DNA of 64,000 bases. It comes from Pegoplata infirma (lineage: Eukaryota; Arthropoda; Insecta; Diptera; Anthomyiidae). The notes under the pieces are model-generated. The model was not told where the DNA came from and searched no databases. It worked only from the letters and a program-made list of their open reading frames with translations. This document shows, piece by piece, positions 30,732 through 41,264 of this stretch. The stretch spans positions 233,342,023 through 233,406,022 of the forward strand of contig OY992536.1 in NCBI GenBank assembly GCA_963921195.1, in the 5' to 3' direction. Each line of letters opens with the position of its first letter. The stretch's first letter is position 1. The position numbers and the translations under genes were made by a program.

Positions 30732-33568
30732 TAGGGGTGGGATAGTGCACGAGTTTTCGATTTCGACACGCTAGAACCGCTTAGCTTGTGAGGTTCGTAA
30801 AAAAAATGCATGAGCTAAAAAATGGGGCAGATCGGATAGGATCTAGGGGTCGCTCATCGGGGTCAAAGTTGGACATAGAGAGGAAAAAATCCACAAAAAG
30901 CCCTACAGCTCACCTGGTTTTGCCCCAAGAGGGGTCAAATGTGAGACCGATCCCAATTATTTTTTTCACCCAAACACTTTTCCCAAACACACCTAAGCCC
31001 TATCTCCATTCCCTAAGGGGGCTCCCATACAAAGGTTCAATTTTAAAAAAAAATTGCTCCTACCTCATTAGCTGTCTCAGAAGTTACCCTAGAGGAATCA
31101 AATGTATGAACTACCCCCAATATTTTTTCAACCCCAACATTTTCTTAGAACATACCTATCCTCTATCTTCAACTCCTAGGGTGGTCCCCATACATTCTTT
31201 TTTATTTTTTTCCTTATTTGTTTTATTACATCAGTTCCTACCGGTCCAATGGTGCCTCATAGAGGGGTCATTATCAAGACCGACCCCCATTTATTTGAAA
31301 ATATCTAAATATATACCATTGCCCTATCTCTAATTCCTAAGGGGTCTCCCACACAAAATGACATTTTTATAAAATTTGCTCCTACCGCTCTAACTGGCGA
31401 AGGGGTAACCCTAGAGAAGTTAAATGTATGACTGACCCCCAATATTTTTTCAGCCCCAACATTTTCCCCAAACAATCCTACCCTCTATTTTTAAGCCTTA
31501 AGGGGGTCCCCACACATTTTTTTATTTTTTTTATAAAATCAGATCTTATCGCTCCCATGGTGCCTCTTAGGGATAGGGAATGCAGACTTACACCCATTAG
31601 TTTTTGCCCCCCAAATTTTTCCGAACATACCTACGGCGTATATCCACTTTGTAAGCGTGCTCCCCTTAAGAAAACCAAATCCGTAATGGTACTGGAACTC
31701 AACGTTGGAGTATTTAGAATTTACAAAAGTACAATAATTAACAACACTTTTATTTATAAATCCAGCTCTTACAGCTCCCATAGTGCCTCTTAGGGACGGG
31801 AAATGCAGACTGACCCCTATATCTGCCATGCAGACATCATATTAATGAACTTCAATTAAAAGTGTTTGAAACCAAATTCGGCAAAACGTCTGGACCAGGA
31901 GTGCCAATGTTTGAGCGTTTTAAAGTGTAATGGGAAAATATAAAAGACAAACCATACAGGCATAGAAGATTAGAATGTGGCAGGCAACATACCAGCTCAA
32001 GTCCAATCTGCATCAAGTTGTTTTGTTGGGCTCAAATAAAGGAAAAACAACCCAGAGTCGACTTCAAGGATTTTTTTGAAACTCCACTAAAGCAATAGAA
32101 CCTGCAAATAATGATTTGAATTTTTTGAAAGCGATCGCTAATTATGACTTATTATGACTCGGGGGATAGCGGCGAAAGTGGCATCAAAGATCGTGATCAT
32201 CCAGTACACGTTGTTGGATTCGAAGGTGTGAAAATAATTAACATAGAATCGAAACAAGTAAATCCAGAACTTATAATATAAAGAATGATTTAAGCCACTA
32301 CGTCACAGCTGAGACACCAAAATTTTTTGCACGCTTCGGATTAACAACATTGGTTCCGGTCCAAGCACTTGGGAAAATTGTGAGGACTACCAGCAAGCGC
32401 TTACTTCAATTACATGTTTTCAACGACGCTGCCGAAAGAGGCGTAAAATTAATAGGGGGCTATAACAACGTGTTGTGCCGTAATGGAGAGGAAAAAATAT
32501 TTCCCTAACAAACTGGAAATACGGCGTAGGTATGTTGGGACAAAAAGTAGGGGGCAAAAATTTTTGGGGGTCAGTCTGCATTTCCCATTCCTAAGAGGCA
32601 CCATGGGAGCGGTAAGAGCTGATTTTATAAATAAAAATTATAAAAAATGTGTGGGAACCCCCTTAAGACTTAAAAATAAGGAGTAGGTTTGTTTGGGGAA
32701 AATGTTGGGGCTAAAAAAAATTGGGGGTCAGTATAAGATCTGATTTTATAAAAAAATAAAAAAAAATGTGTGGGGATCCCCTTAAGGCTTAAAAATAGAG
32801 AGTAGGTTTGTTTGAAAAAAATGTTGGGGCTGAAAAAATATTGGGGGTCAGTCATACATTAAAATTCTCTAGGGTCATCAATGCGCCAGTTAGAGCGGTG
32901 GGAGCAAATTTTATAAAAATGTAATTTTGTGTGGGAGACCCCTTAGGAATTGAAGATAGGGAGTTAGTATGTTCAGATGAAATGTTAGGGGCTAAAAATA
33001 AATGGGGGTCGGTCTTGCTAATAACCCCTCTAGGAAGTACCGTTGGACCGGTAGGAGGTGATTTAATAAAAAAAATAAGAAAAATAAAAAAAAATGTATG
33101 GGGACCACCCTAACGGTTGAAGATAGAGGGTAGGTATGTTCTAAGAAAATGTTGGGGATGACAAAATTTTGGGGGTCGGTCATACATTTGATTCCTCTAG
33201 GGTCACTTCTAGGATAGCTAGAGAGGTAGGAGCAAATATTTTTTAACATTTAACTTTTGTATGGAAGCCCCCTTAAGGAGAGGAGATATGGATTAGGTAT
33301 ATTTGGCAAAAGTGTTTGGGGCGAAAAAATAATGGGGGCCGGTCTCACATTTTACCCCTCTAGGGGCAAAACCAGGAGAGTTGTGGGGCTTTTTGTGGAT
33401 TTTTTCCCATGTACGCCCAACTTTGACCCCGATGAGCGACCCCTAGATCCTATCCGACCTCCCCCATTTTTTGGCTCATACACTTTTTTTACGAACCTCA
33501 TAAAATGAGGGGTTTAGCGATTCCAAATACTGCTGCTTAAAATCTCACACAACATTATCCCACCCTTA
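30732..33568. mobile_element. hAT-like foldback with tandem-unit arms and coding remnant, TSD TTATATAG
   Basis: 2837 bp starting TAGGGGTGGGATA and ending TATCCCACCCTTA, flanked by perfect TTATATAG duplications (30724-30731, 33569-33576). The ends fit YARNG. Left arm about 30732-31820 and right arm about 32510-33568 are inverted and built of degenerate 150-170-bp units with CCCCTAAG/CTTAGGGG, GACCGACCCCCA and CTCCCATACAAA motifs (near 31012, 31174, 31347, 31498 and 31650). The ~700-bp centre holds a broken transposase-like frame. Frames in the arms are repeat read-through. Confidence 0.87.
31823..32509 (+). pseudogene. Broken transposon-type coding remnant inside the hAT-like foldback
   Basis: The first segment (31823-32098) begins LPCRHHINELQLKVFETKFG, then TSGPGVPMFERF, with an in-frame stop after FKV, and ends at FKDFFETPLKQ. 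A later segment (about 32280-32509) shows DLSHYVTAETPKFFARFGL, then in another frame TWENCEDYQQAL, and after a frameshift FNDAAERGVKLIGGYNN. As I recall, the same order of motifs (CRHH, SGP.....F.RF, W..C.DY..AL, ND.AERG) occurs in uncharacterised transposon-like proteins of insects; I cannot name the family. About 180 bases between the segments have no consistent frame. It cannot encode a working protein. Confidence 0.55.
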
Positions 33569-33576
33569 TTATATAG

Positions 33577-33680
33577 TCAAACTGAGGTGACGTCCTGCAA
33601 CTTTCAGGCACGTGCCTAGGGAGCCCATGTGGCCTTTAAAATAGGAAATTGCAATTGACCACGAAAACTGTCACATATTC
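33577..33680. other. Short unique stretch right of the hAT-like foldback
   Basis: AAACTGAGGTGACGTCCTGC followed by CAGGCACGTGCCTAG, a small palindrome. CTGAAGCAATGTCCTGC at 35090 is similar and may mark related flanking sequence. Confidence 0.35.
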
Positions 33681-34200
33681 TTATAATTTTTTTTCGAAAA
33701 ATGTCTCAAAATCTAAAACTTTTCTATATGAAAAATGTCTCAGAGTCTTAAAATAATTTTTCGATACGAAAAATGCTCAGAGTCTAATAATTTTTCTTTA
33801 CTAAAAATTTCTCAGAATCAGAAAATTTTTCTATACGAAAAGTATCCACAATCTGACAGTTTTTCTATACGAAAAATTTCTTAAAATTATAGAATTTTTC
33901 TATACGAAAAGTATCTCAGAATCTGACTACTTTTCAGTGCAAAAAATGTCTCAAACTCTGCAAACTTTTCTATACTTTTCTATATAAATGTCTCATAATC
34001 TAATTTTTTTTTTTATATGAAAAAATGTCTTCGAATCTGAGAAAAAAATTTAAGACATTTTGCGTAAAAAAAATTCTCAGACGCTGAGACATTTTTCGTA
34101 TAGAAATGTTTTTAGAGTCCAAGGCATTTTTCGTATAGAAAAGTGATCAAATCTAGGCAAAGAATGTCTGAGAAACTGAAAATTTTTAGCAAAACCTGAT
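33680..34200. repeat. Degenerate tandem repeat, CTATACGAAAAATGTCTCAG type, folding back
   Basis: About seven units of roughly 60 bp combine TTTTTCTATACGAAAA with TCTCAGAATCTGA. From about 34060 the motif runs in the opposite direction (ACATTTTTCGTATAGAAA), so the array folds on itself. A related array is at 43020-43470. Confidence 0.7.
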
Positions 34201-34299
34201 TTTTTTTTTGATGTAAACAAAAAAAAATTATTGAAAAATATGTATGAAAATAAAAACAATAGATGAAAAAAAAAAAATTTATGAAAAAAAATTAATGAA

Positions 34300-34560
34300 A
34301 AAAAATATTTTGAAAAAGATAATTCTAGCTCAAGGTAATATTTCTTTTACTAATCATTACGATGGTATTGTCAAAGTAACAATTTTTAAGAAACTATATA
34401 TAAAGTTTTTGTTTTTTTTTTAATTGATTGGTTTGGTCATTTTGCAAGACTTACTCGACACGTGTTTCGGAATTCGTCAAATTCCATTGTCAAGTAAATT
34501 AAGCAAATTGACAATCGTTAGTGGCAAAACATAAAGTCTTATATTCGTTTATATGGTTAT
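34300..34560 (+). repeat. Repeat P, copy 4, truncated
   Basis: TTGAAAAAGATAATTCTAGC, GCAAGACTTACTCGACACGT and GAATTCGTCAAATTCCATTG match the 27205 copy, then the sequence passes directly into the ATAAA array near ATATGGTTATTCTTA. Confidence 0.75.
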
Positions 34561-34565
34561 TCTTA

Positions 34566-34945
34566 ATAAAATAAAATAAAATAAAATAAAATAAAATAAA
34601 ATAAAATAAAATAAAATAAAATAAAATAAAATAAAATAAAATAAAATAAAATAAAATAAAATAAAATAAAATAAAATAAAATAAAATAAAATAAAATAAA
34701 ATAAAATAAAATAAAATAAAATAAAATAAAATAAAATAAAATAAAATAAAATAAAATAAAATAAAATAAAATAAAATAAAATAAAATAAAATAAAATAAA
34801 ATAAAATAAAATAAAATAAAATAAAATAAAATAAAATAAAATAAAATAAAATAAAATAAAATAAAATAAAATAAAATAAAATAAAATAAAATAAAATAAA
34901 ATAAAATAAAATAAAATAAAATAAAATAAAATAAAATAAAATAAA
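34566..34945 (+). repeat. (ATAAA)n pentanucleotide array, about 76 copies
   Basis: About 380 bp of essentially uninterrupted ATAAA, with one altered unit only at the right end (AAAAATAAAAG). It directly follows a truncated repeat P copy. True length may differ from the assembly. Confidence 0.95.
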
Positions 34946-35962
34946 AATAAAAGTTACACGTTTTCCTTGTCCTTTTACAAGTTTTTTTTTTGTGAGTGAA
35001 GTAGTCCGTTTTTTAAATGAAAACCCATTGTTTTTAACGTTTTTTCAGTTGAATTTACTTACAAAATATTTTGTGTGTTATATGGTTAAACTGAAGCAAT
35101 GTCCTGCGTCACTTTTAAAATTAGACACCAGCCTTAAAACATTATCATGTCAAAAAAAAAAAAAAAAAAGTTTCCTCTACTTAAATTAAAGTAAAATTCA
35201 ATCGATAAGTAGATTATTTTCATTTTCCTTAAAAAAAAATAATTCATACATATTTTATGCTACAGGAAACGGAAAAGAGATCTGCTCAAATATTCTATCT
35301 TTATTTTGTAAACAAAAAGAAACTAAAAATAAAACAAAACAAAAAAAATCCAATTAACCTTGAGGCCCAAATGAATGAAAAAACGAATGAATGAATTAAA
35401 TAGTCTAATGGAAGATGGACAAAAAAACAAAACAACTACAAAAGTAGCAAACAAAATAAAAATAAATAGCGAAAAAAGCACAGAAAAAATGGTATTTATT
35501 ATGAAAAATAATCAGGATTAGACTACAAAAATTTTGTATAATTTTATATTTAAAACCCTGTATAAAATGGATAATTTTTTTTGTAACAATTTACATAAAG
35601 AGTTTAAACTTTTTTCGCATTTTTATTTTCCACCATAATAGAAGAGACCTTAATCCCTGGCCATTTGTGTACATTAAATATAAATAAACACTGGAATTAA
35701 AACAATTATAAATAGTACAACAAAAGAATAAAAACAGGCAAACCAGACAGAGAGATACTGGTATTTTGTGTATTTGTATGTATGTGTAACAAAAATGTTA
35801 ATTAAAAATAATAAATTAGAAAATTATAAAATAATAGAGAAAATGTGTGTTTCCTGTGTGCTTTTTTTTAATTAGTTTATGTTGGTGTTTGTGAAAAAAA
35901 AAAATAGATTAAGATATTAAATTATTAAAACTTATGTTGCCGATGTCACTTAATTAACATTA
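34946..35962. other. AT-rich intron sequence without recognised feature
   Basis: Homopolymer A runs at 35152-35169, ATGAATGAATGAATT-like steps near 35370-35395, no repeat match and no exon signal. Confidence 0.45.
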
Positions 35963-36035
35963 GAGAGTATATAAAAATTTGTCATTTCGTTTGTAACTCA
36001 TTGAAATATTAGCATTTCTATAAAGTATAAATCGT
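35963..36035 (+). mobile_element. mini-me/HINE-like 5' remnant
   Basis: AGAGAGTATATAAAAATTTG, TCATTTCGTTTGTAACTCAT and TCTATAAAGTATAAATCG correspond to the 5' end up to the (TA)n tract. The rest is gone. Confidence 0.6.
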
Positions 36036-36077
36036 GGATCACACCTTAATTCGTACGGTGATAGCTTCATTCACACA

Positions 36078-36562
36078 AAAAATTATTGACTTAAACTTTT
36101 CAATTAAATCTATTGATCAATAAAATTAAAATGAGTCAATCAATATTTTGATTAAAATTTTTGTTATTTTCTTTAACTGTCGAATTATAAATTTTTAACA
36201 TACCAGATTTTTCCCCCCTTTAATTTATTTGAATAGTAATTCAAAAACATACAAAATAATTAGGTTTTACTTTTTTTTTTTTTTTTGTTGGCATTGTATT
36301 GGAAAGCAAAAAATATGAATTTTTTAATAATTTTGTCATAAGCTTATTCATTTGTTAAATGAATCATTATTTTAATTGACTGTAAAAAATTGATCAATCT
36401 TTTGATCAAAATCGAAAAATGTCTAATTGAAAAAATTTTCAATCAATCACCTACAACTTGATGATTGATGTAACAATTTTTTTATTTAGAGAAATTTTAA
36501 TAAAAAAATTAATTGATTCCGCGTTTTTGTTGTTTCAAATTCGTTTCAAATTTTTTCTGTGT
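36078..36562. mobile_element. MITE-like element with CACAAAAAATT ends
   Basis: ACACAAAAAATTATTGAC at the left and AAATTTTTTCTGTGTATG at the right are inverted. The interior contains mirrored TCAATTAA/TTGATCAA motifs (TATTGATCAATAAAATTAA near 36112, AAAAATTGATCAATCTTTTG near 36386). No clear TSD. Confidence 0.5.
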
Positions 36563-37000
36563 ATGTAAAAATGCACAAATTCAAAATAACACCAGTTCAC
36601 AAATTTTGAAAAATTGTTCGATTCACGATATTTATTATTTATATTTCATGTAAAATCGCTGAATCCTTATTAAAGTAAAAAAGTTCAAAATTAGAAAAAT
36701 TTTTAAGATATTCGTGTCAACTGACACAACTTTTAAAACCGATGTCTTTCGATCGGGATGAAAATTGCACAAAGCTTAGTCCTATTAGATAGTAGTACAG
36801 GTACAATTTTTTTTTAAATCCAAAACTTTTTTGACTATTTCGTCAAATCGGGCCATTTTTTTGACTCAAAAGACCTAAGCTTTGTCTTTTTCTTTAAGAG
36901 CTATGGGGTCGCTTAGTGGGATGCGAGTGGGATATCTATGAAAAAATTTTTTTTTTTGTAACTTTGGAAAACAAAAAACCCTTTTTCTTTTTGCACTATT
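36563..37000. other. Intron sequence without recognised feature
   Basis: No reading frame, no match to the element families seen here. GTGTCAACTGACACAACTTT near 36715 is a small palindrome. Confidence 0.4.
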
Positions 37001-37412
37001 AGGCATGGTATAGCTCACCAGTTTTCGATTTCGATCCGGGACACCCTCTAATTTTTATGTGTTCGAAAAAGAAAGCATGAGCCAAAAAATGAGGGCGGTG
37101 GGGAGGGCCCATATGGTTCCTCATTTGGGTCAAAGTTGGGCGTAAAGAGGTATAAATCCTCAAAAAGCCCCCAAATTCCCTTGAAACGCCCATGGAGGGG
37201 TGCAATTGAGAGCGACATCCATTAGTTTTCTGCCCCCAACATTTTTCTTGAACATACCTTTATTTTAACTTCCTAAGGGCGCACCCATACAAAATGACAT
37301 TCTTATAAAATTTGCTCCTACCGCTCTAACTGTTTATAGGATGCCCCAAGAGAAGTAAAATATATGACCGACCCCAAATATTTTTTCAACTCCAACATTT
37401 TCTCGGAATATA
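37001..37412 (+). mobile_element. Truncated arm of the 30732-33568 hAT-like family
   Basis: TAGGCATGGTATAGCTCACC, AGTTTTCGATTTCGAT, AAGCATGAGCCAAAAAATGA, GGTCAAAGTTGGGCGTAAAG and CTTCCTAAGGGCGCACCC follow the left arm of the element at 30732 from its tip through about two units. The rest is replaced by a T-rich tract. Confidence 0.7.
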
Positions 37413-37970
37413 ATTTTTTTTTTTCAGCAATTATTTTTTTTCATCAATTTTTTTTTATCAAAATTTTTTTTTTATACAAATTTTTTTTATCCATTTTTTT
37501 CATTTTGTTTTGTATTCATAAAAAACGTTTTTTTTGTCATCAAATTTTTTATTATATTTTTTTTTTCATAAACTAGTTTTGTGTTTCTTTAAAAACTTTT
37601 TTTTTCACCAACATTTTTTTTTAATAATTTTTTGTTATCACAATTTTTTTTTCCAAATTTTCACCAAAATTTTTTTAAAAATTTTTTTGTTATCGAAATT
37701 TTTTTTTTTCAAAATTCGTTTTTTTATCAAAAATTTTTTTTTCTTTATCAACAATTTTTTCGTCATAAAAAAAATTTCATCAAAAACTTTTTTTCCTCAA
37801 AAAAATTTTTTTTTTCATCAAAAATTTTTTTTATCAAAAAATTTTTTCATCAAAATTTTTTTGCTTCATCAAAACCTTTAACATCATTTAGTAAATTTTG
37901 TTTTCATAAATACTTTTCATCAAAATTTTGCTTTCATCAAAAAATTTTCTTTTAATTTTTTTTTACCGAA
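37413..37970 (-). repeat. T-rich (AATTTTTTTTTCATC)n-like tract
   Basis: Complement-style equivalent of the GATGAAAAA tract at 30100-30590. The two long phenylalanine-rich frames here are low-complexity artefacts. CTCTTTCACTCTTTACCGAA is duplicated near 37970-38020. Confidence 0.85.
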
Positions 37971-38049
37971 ACTCTTTCACCTCTTTCACTCTTTACCGAA
38001 ATTCTTTCACTCTTTCACTAAAATTCTGAAATAAAGATATTCCATTTGT

Positions 38050-38327
38050 ATAACAAATGTACAGAAAACAAATGAGACTGTTAAATTCTTCTGTGCTGAT
38101 TTATTTATACTCTCCAAAATGTAAAAAAAAAAACTTTTTTACACTTAAGTAATGCACTCATTTACCAAATTACCAGCTCTTTGGGTTTAGACTGCATCTT
38201 GCTTTCCACAGACAGATGGAATAATGTATATAGCTAGAGTGTCTTACGAATGGATCATAATATATAAACTTAACATGGAATAGTAAATAACACATTTTTT
38301 CTAAAAAAAACTTTGTTTTGCCAAGTA
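38050..38327 (-). mobile_element. mini-me/HINE copy K', minus strand, partner of 29690-30060
   Basis: Complement of the 29.7-30.1-kb block: ATTTATACTCTCCAAAATGT, GACTGCATCTTGCTTTCCAC, CAGACAGATGGA, CTAGAGTGTCTTACGAATGG and AAACTTTGTTTTGCCAAG. The homology then jumps to 44941 (CACCCAAATCTTCAGCAAAA), showing that 38328-44938 is an insertion. Confidence 0.7.
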
Positions 38328-38593
38328 CACAGAAAGTAATATCATATATTTTATTTTAATTAAAATTTCAATGGTTTTTTAGTTTAATATCGATAAAATT
38401 TTTATTTTTTCACTTTTATTTAATTAACATTTTAATTGTTTTTAAATTTAATATTAATTAAGTTTTTATTTAATATAATTAATTGTTTAATTAAATTTTT
38501 AGCTTTACCATTTTTTTGTTTTGTTTTCCATGTGTGTGCGAGTATGTAGTTTTCTCTTTCATGGTTTTACACGCAAATACAAATACATAAATA

Positions 38594-39004
38594 CCCGACT
38601 AAAAAATAATACGGTGCCATATAACATTTGATCCCAAAAATGGAGGATCCAAAAATATATGATTATATCTTATTAAATCAAAATATAGATAATAAGATAT
38701 AATTAGATCCCAAAAATGGAACGGTAAATATTATCTAATTTGATATTATAAAAAAATTAGATCTAAAAAGATCTAATTATATATAATTATATCTTATTAG
38801 ATCTAATATGATCTTTAACATCAAATCAGATGAAATTTACCGTCCCATTTTTGGGATCTAGTTATATCTAATTATATAAAATTTCATCTAATTAGATATA
38901 ATCATATATTTTTAGATTCTCCATTTTTGGTATCAAATGATGGAAATATTTATATACAATTATATAAAAAACTATATGATTATATCAAAACTTTTTTACT
39001 CGGG
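38594..39004. mobile_element. CCCGAGTAAAAA-type MITE, TA flanks
   Basis: Starts CCCGACTAAAAAATAAT and ends TTTTTTACTCGGG with TA on both sides. Interior is rich in GATATAATTAGAT/ATCTAATTATATC and has CCCAAAAATGG near both ends and in the middle. Fully non-coding. Confidence 0.7.
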
Positions 39005-39146
39005 TATAAACAGTTTGTTTAATGTTTTTTTTATTTCTTATACAGTTTTTTCAATTCTCGTTTTGTTTATAGTTTTATGTGTATGTATGTATATAAAAGG
39101 TTTGTAATCAACTTTATGAAATTGTCTTACTGACTTTGTCTTTACG

Positions 39147-41258
39147 CCCGAGTAAAAATGATAAGATATAATTATATCTAACAAGATATGATTCTACATA
39201 TTTATATCTTACACAAGATCAAATTATATATAACCAGATATGTAAGATCTGCTGCTATATATGACGATATCTTGTATTATATCTAGTTATATCTTCTATC
39301 ATATCTGTAACTTAAGAAAGATTTACATTCATATCAACTATAAACGTAATCAAACAACGAAGCTTTTTTAGAATTCGATTTTCGATGAACAACTTCTATA
39401 TTTAAAATCCCTAGTAAAAATATTATGCTAATTTTAGTAAATAGATCTAATTTGATCCGTAAAATGGTTGTATCAAATAATATCTAATTGTGTTACTTTA
39501 GATCAAAAAATATAAAATTGATACAATTTGATCCTGAATTTGGTCAAATCTAATTAGATCAAATTGATCTTATAATATCTATTTTTATATAATTTGATGA
39601 GCAAAACCAAAATTCGAATCTAATCATATATGGAGCAATATCTAACCATATAAAGTGGATCAACCGTATCAAAGTGATAGATAAAATTTTATATAAATTT
39701 ATACGGAAGCATATTAACTCATATAAGATTGTATCAAATTATATATGATTAGACCAGAAAATTTTTACTCGGGATCTTCGTCATTTTTTATTTGTTTTTA
39801 TACCAAATGAAAACAAAATTGAAAATGTAAATACAAAATCCAAAAAAAAATTAAATAAAAATATAAAATTCTGTCAAATAAAAAATCAAAATATTTTTAA
39901 TAAAAAAATTTGTGTTTTTTTTGGAATACTAAAATAAAATGTTTATTATTTCTATTAAACTAAACGAAAACCAATATGAATCCAGCTCATAGATGTTTCT
40001 AACGTTGATGTAAGTATCCTAGCAATGAAATTGAAAATTACAAATCAAAGTATTCTAAATTTCTCTCCATTTTCAGATTTTTTCAAAATTTCAAATTGAT
40101 GTTAAATTGGAATTGGAAACAAATTTTGAATTTTATGAAGATGAAGATGACGACTTCACCAATGAAATTAGTTTTCCCAACAACAAATGTATGATGATCA
40201 ATTTTTTTTCCTGAAATTCAAAAACATACAGAGGGCTCGGTTTGCTTTAAATTAAATCAGTAAAAGTTTATCCACGGATAGTGTTCATAAGGTACATCTA
40301 CCCCAAATTCCAGAAAAAATCGGATTTTGGGTTACACACAAAAATTTTTTTTTTCCATGAACGATTTTCATAGTATTTATGAACAAATTCATACAATTTA
40401 TTACTTTTTCATAATATTTATAAACTTTTTCATAGTATTTATGAAAAATGTTAAAAATTCTTAAATTTCACATATTATGATTTATTCATAAATAATATGA
40501 AAAAGTTTATAAATATTATGAAAAAGTAATAAATTGTATGAATTTGTTCATAAATACTATGAAAATCGTTCATGAAAAAAAAAATTTTTGTTTGTATAAT
40601 TGAATACCATTTTACGTGTTTTTATATAAATTTTCAGACTCATTCAATATTTTGTGTACCAATAGAGGCAATAACTCTATCTACATCAATACTAAATGAG
40701 CCTTAAGAGAATAATCACAATTGGAGCGGGATGCGTTTTTCCGCAACTGTTCACATACGTTGTATATGAAAAAAAAAATCCGGCCGCGTTTTTCCGCAAA
40801 ACTAGATTAAATTCTATTTTTATGAGGACAATTGCGGAAAACCGCTTGCCTCTCTAATTGTGATTATTGTCTAAGATTTGTTTATCTAATAAGATTTATT
40901 ACATTTTTTTTCTTGTTTTAAAACTGTTTTTAATTATGTTATAACATCATTATTATTACTGAATAAAACTGAATTATTAACATTTCAAATAAAAATGTAA
41001 TTATTATTTGCAAAATTCCAAAATCGATGTTATCCCTATATGCTACAATATCAACTTTGATCAAGTCAGATCTTATAAGATCAGAATATATGTGGGACAA
41101 ATGTCGGATCCAACGAGATCTAATTTGATCAGTTTGTATCAGAACTGATCAGAACTGATATAATTCGATCAGGTCAATTTCCAGATCTAATAAGATCTGA
41201 TTATATATTGAGCCAGATCAAAATAGATATGGTGCAATATCAAAATTTTTACTCGGGC
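39147..41258. mobile_element. CCCGAGTAAAAA-type element(s), possibly two copies, CG flanks
   Basis: Left end CCCGAGTAAAAATGATAAG and right end AAAATTTTTACTCGGG, with CG on both sides. Another right-type end lies at 39773 (TTTTTACTCGGG then AT). So this is either one 2.1-kb element with an internal copy or two truncated copies. Both outer parts are full of GATCTAATTTGATC-like motifs. The middle (39774-41040) holds unrelated sequence and a hairpin MITE. Confidence 0.55.
40335..40594. mobile_element. Hairpin MITE with ~100-bp perfect arms
   Basis: The left arm includes CATGAACGATTTTCATAGTA and ATGAACAAATTCATACAATT; the right arm is its complement, with a ~60-bp loop. Motif FTCATAGTATTTATGAA-like units recur inside each arm (CATAATATTTATAAACTTTT). 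Ends are CACACAAAAATTTTT and AAATTTTTGTTTGTA. Confidence 0.75.
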
Positions 41259-41264
41259 GGCATC

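Noticed and set aside
30788..31793. Reading frames of 181 and 121 codons
   Set aside because: They cross the tandem units of the hAT-like foldback arm; repeated SP/PIYF-type text comes from the repeat period, not from a protein family.
33680..34200. CRISPR-like array of repeats and spacers
   Set aside because: Units are degenerate, unequal and change orientation; the genome is eukaryotic.
37364..37955. Phenylalanine-rich frames that look like membrane proteins
   Set aside because: T-rich low-complexity DNA translates as FFF runs in any frame; no start context or domain.
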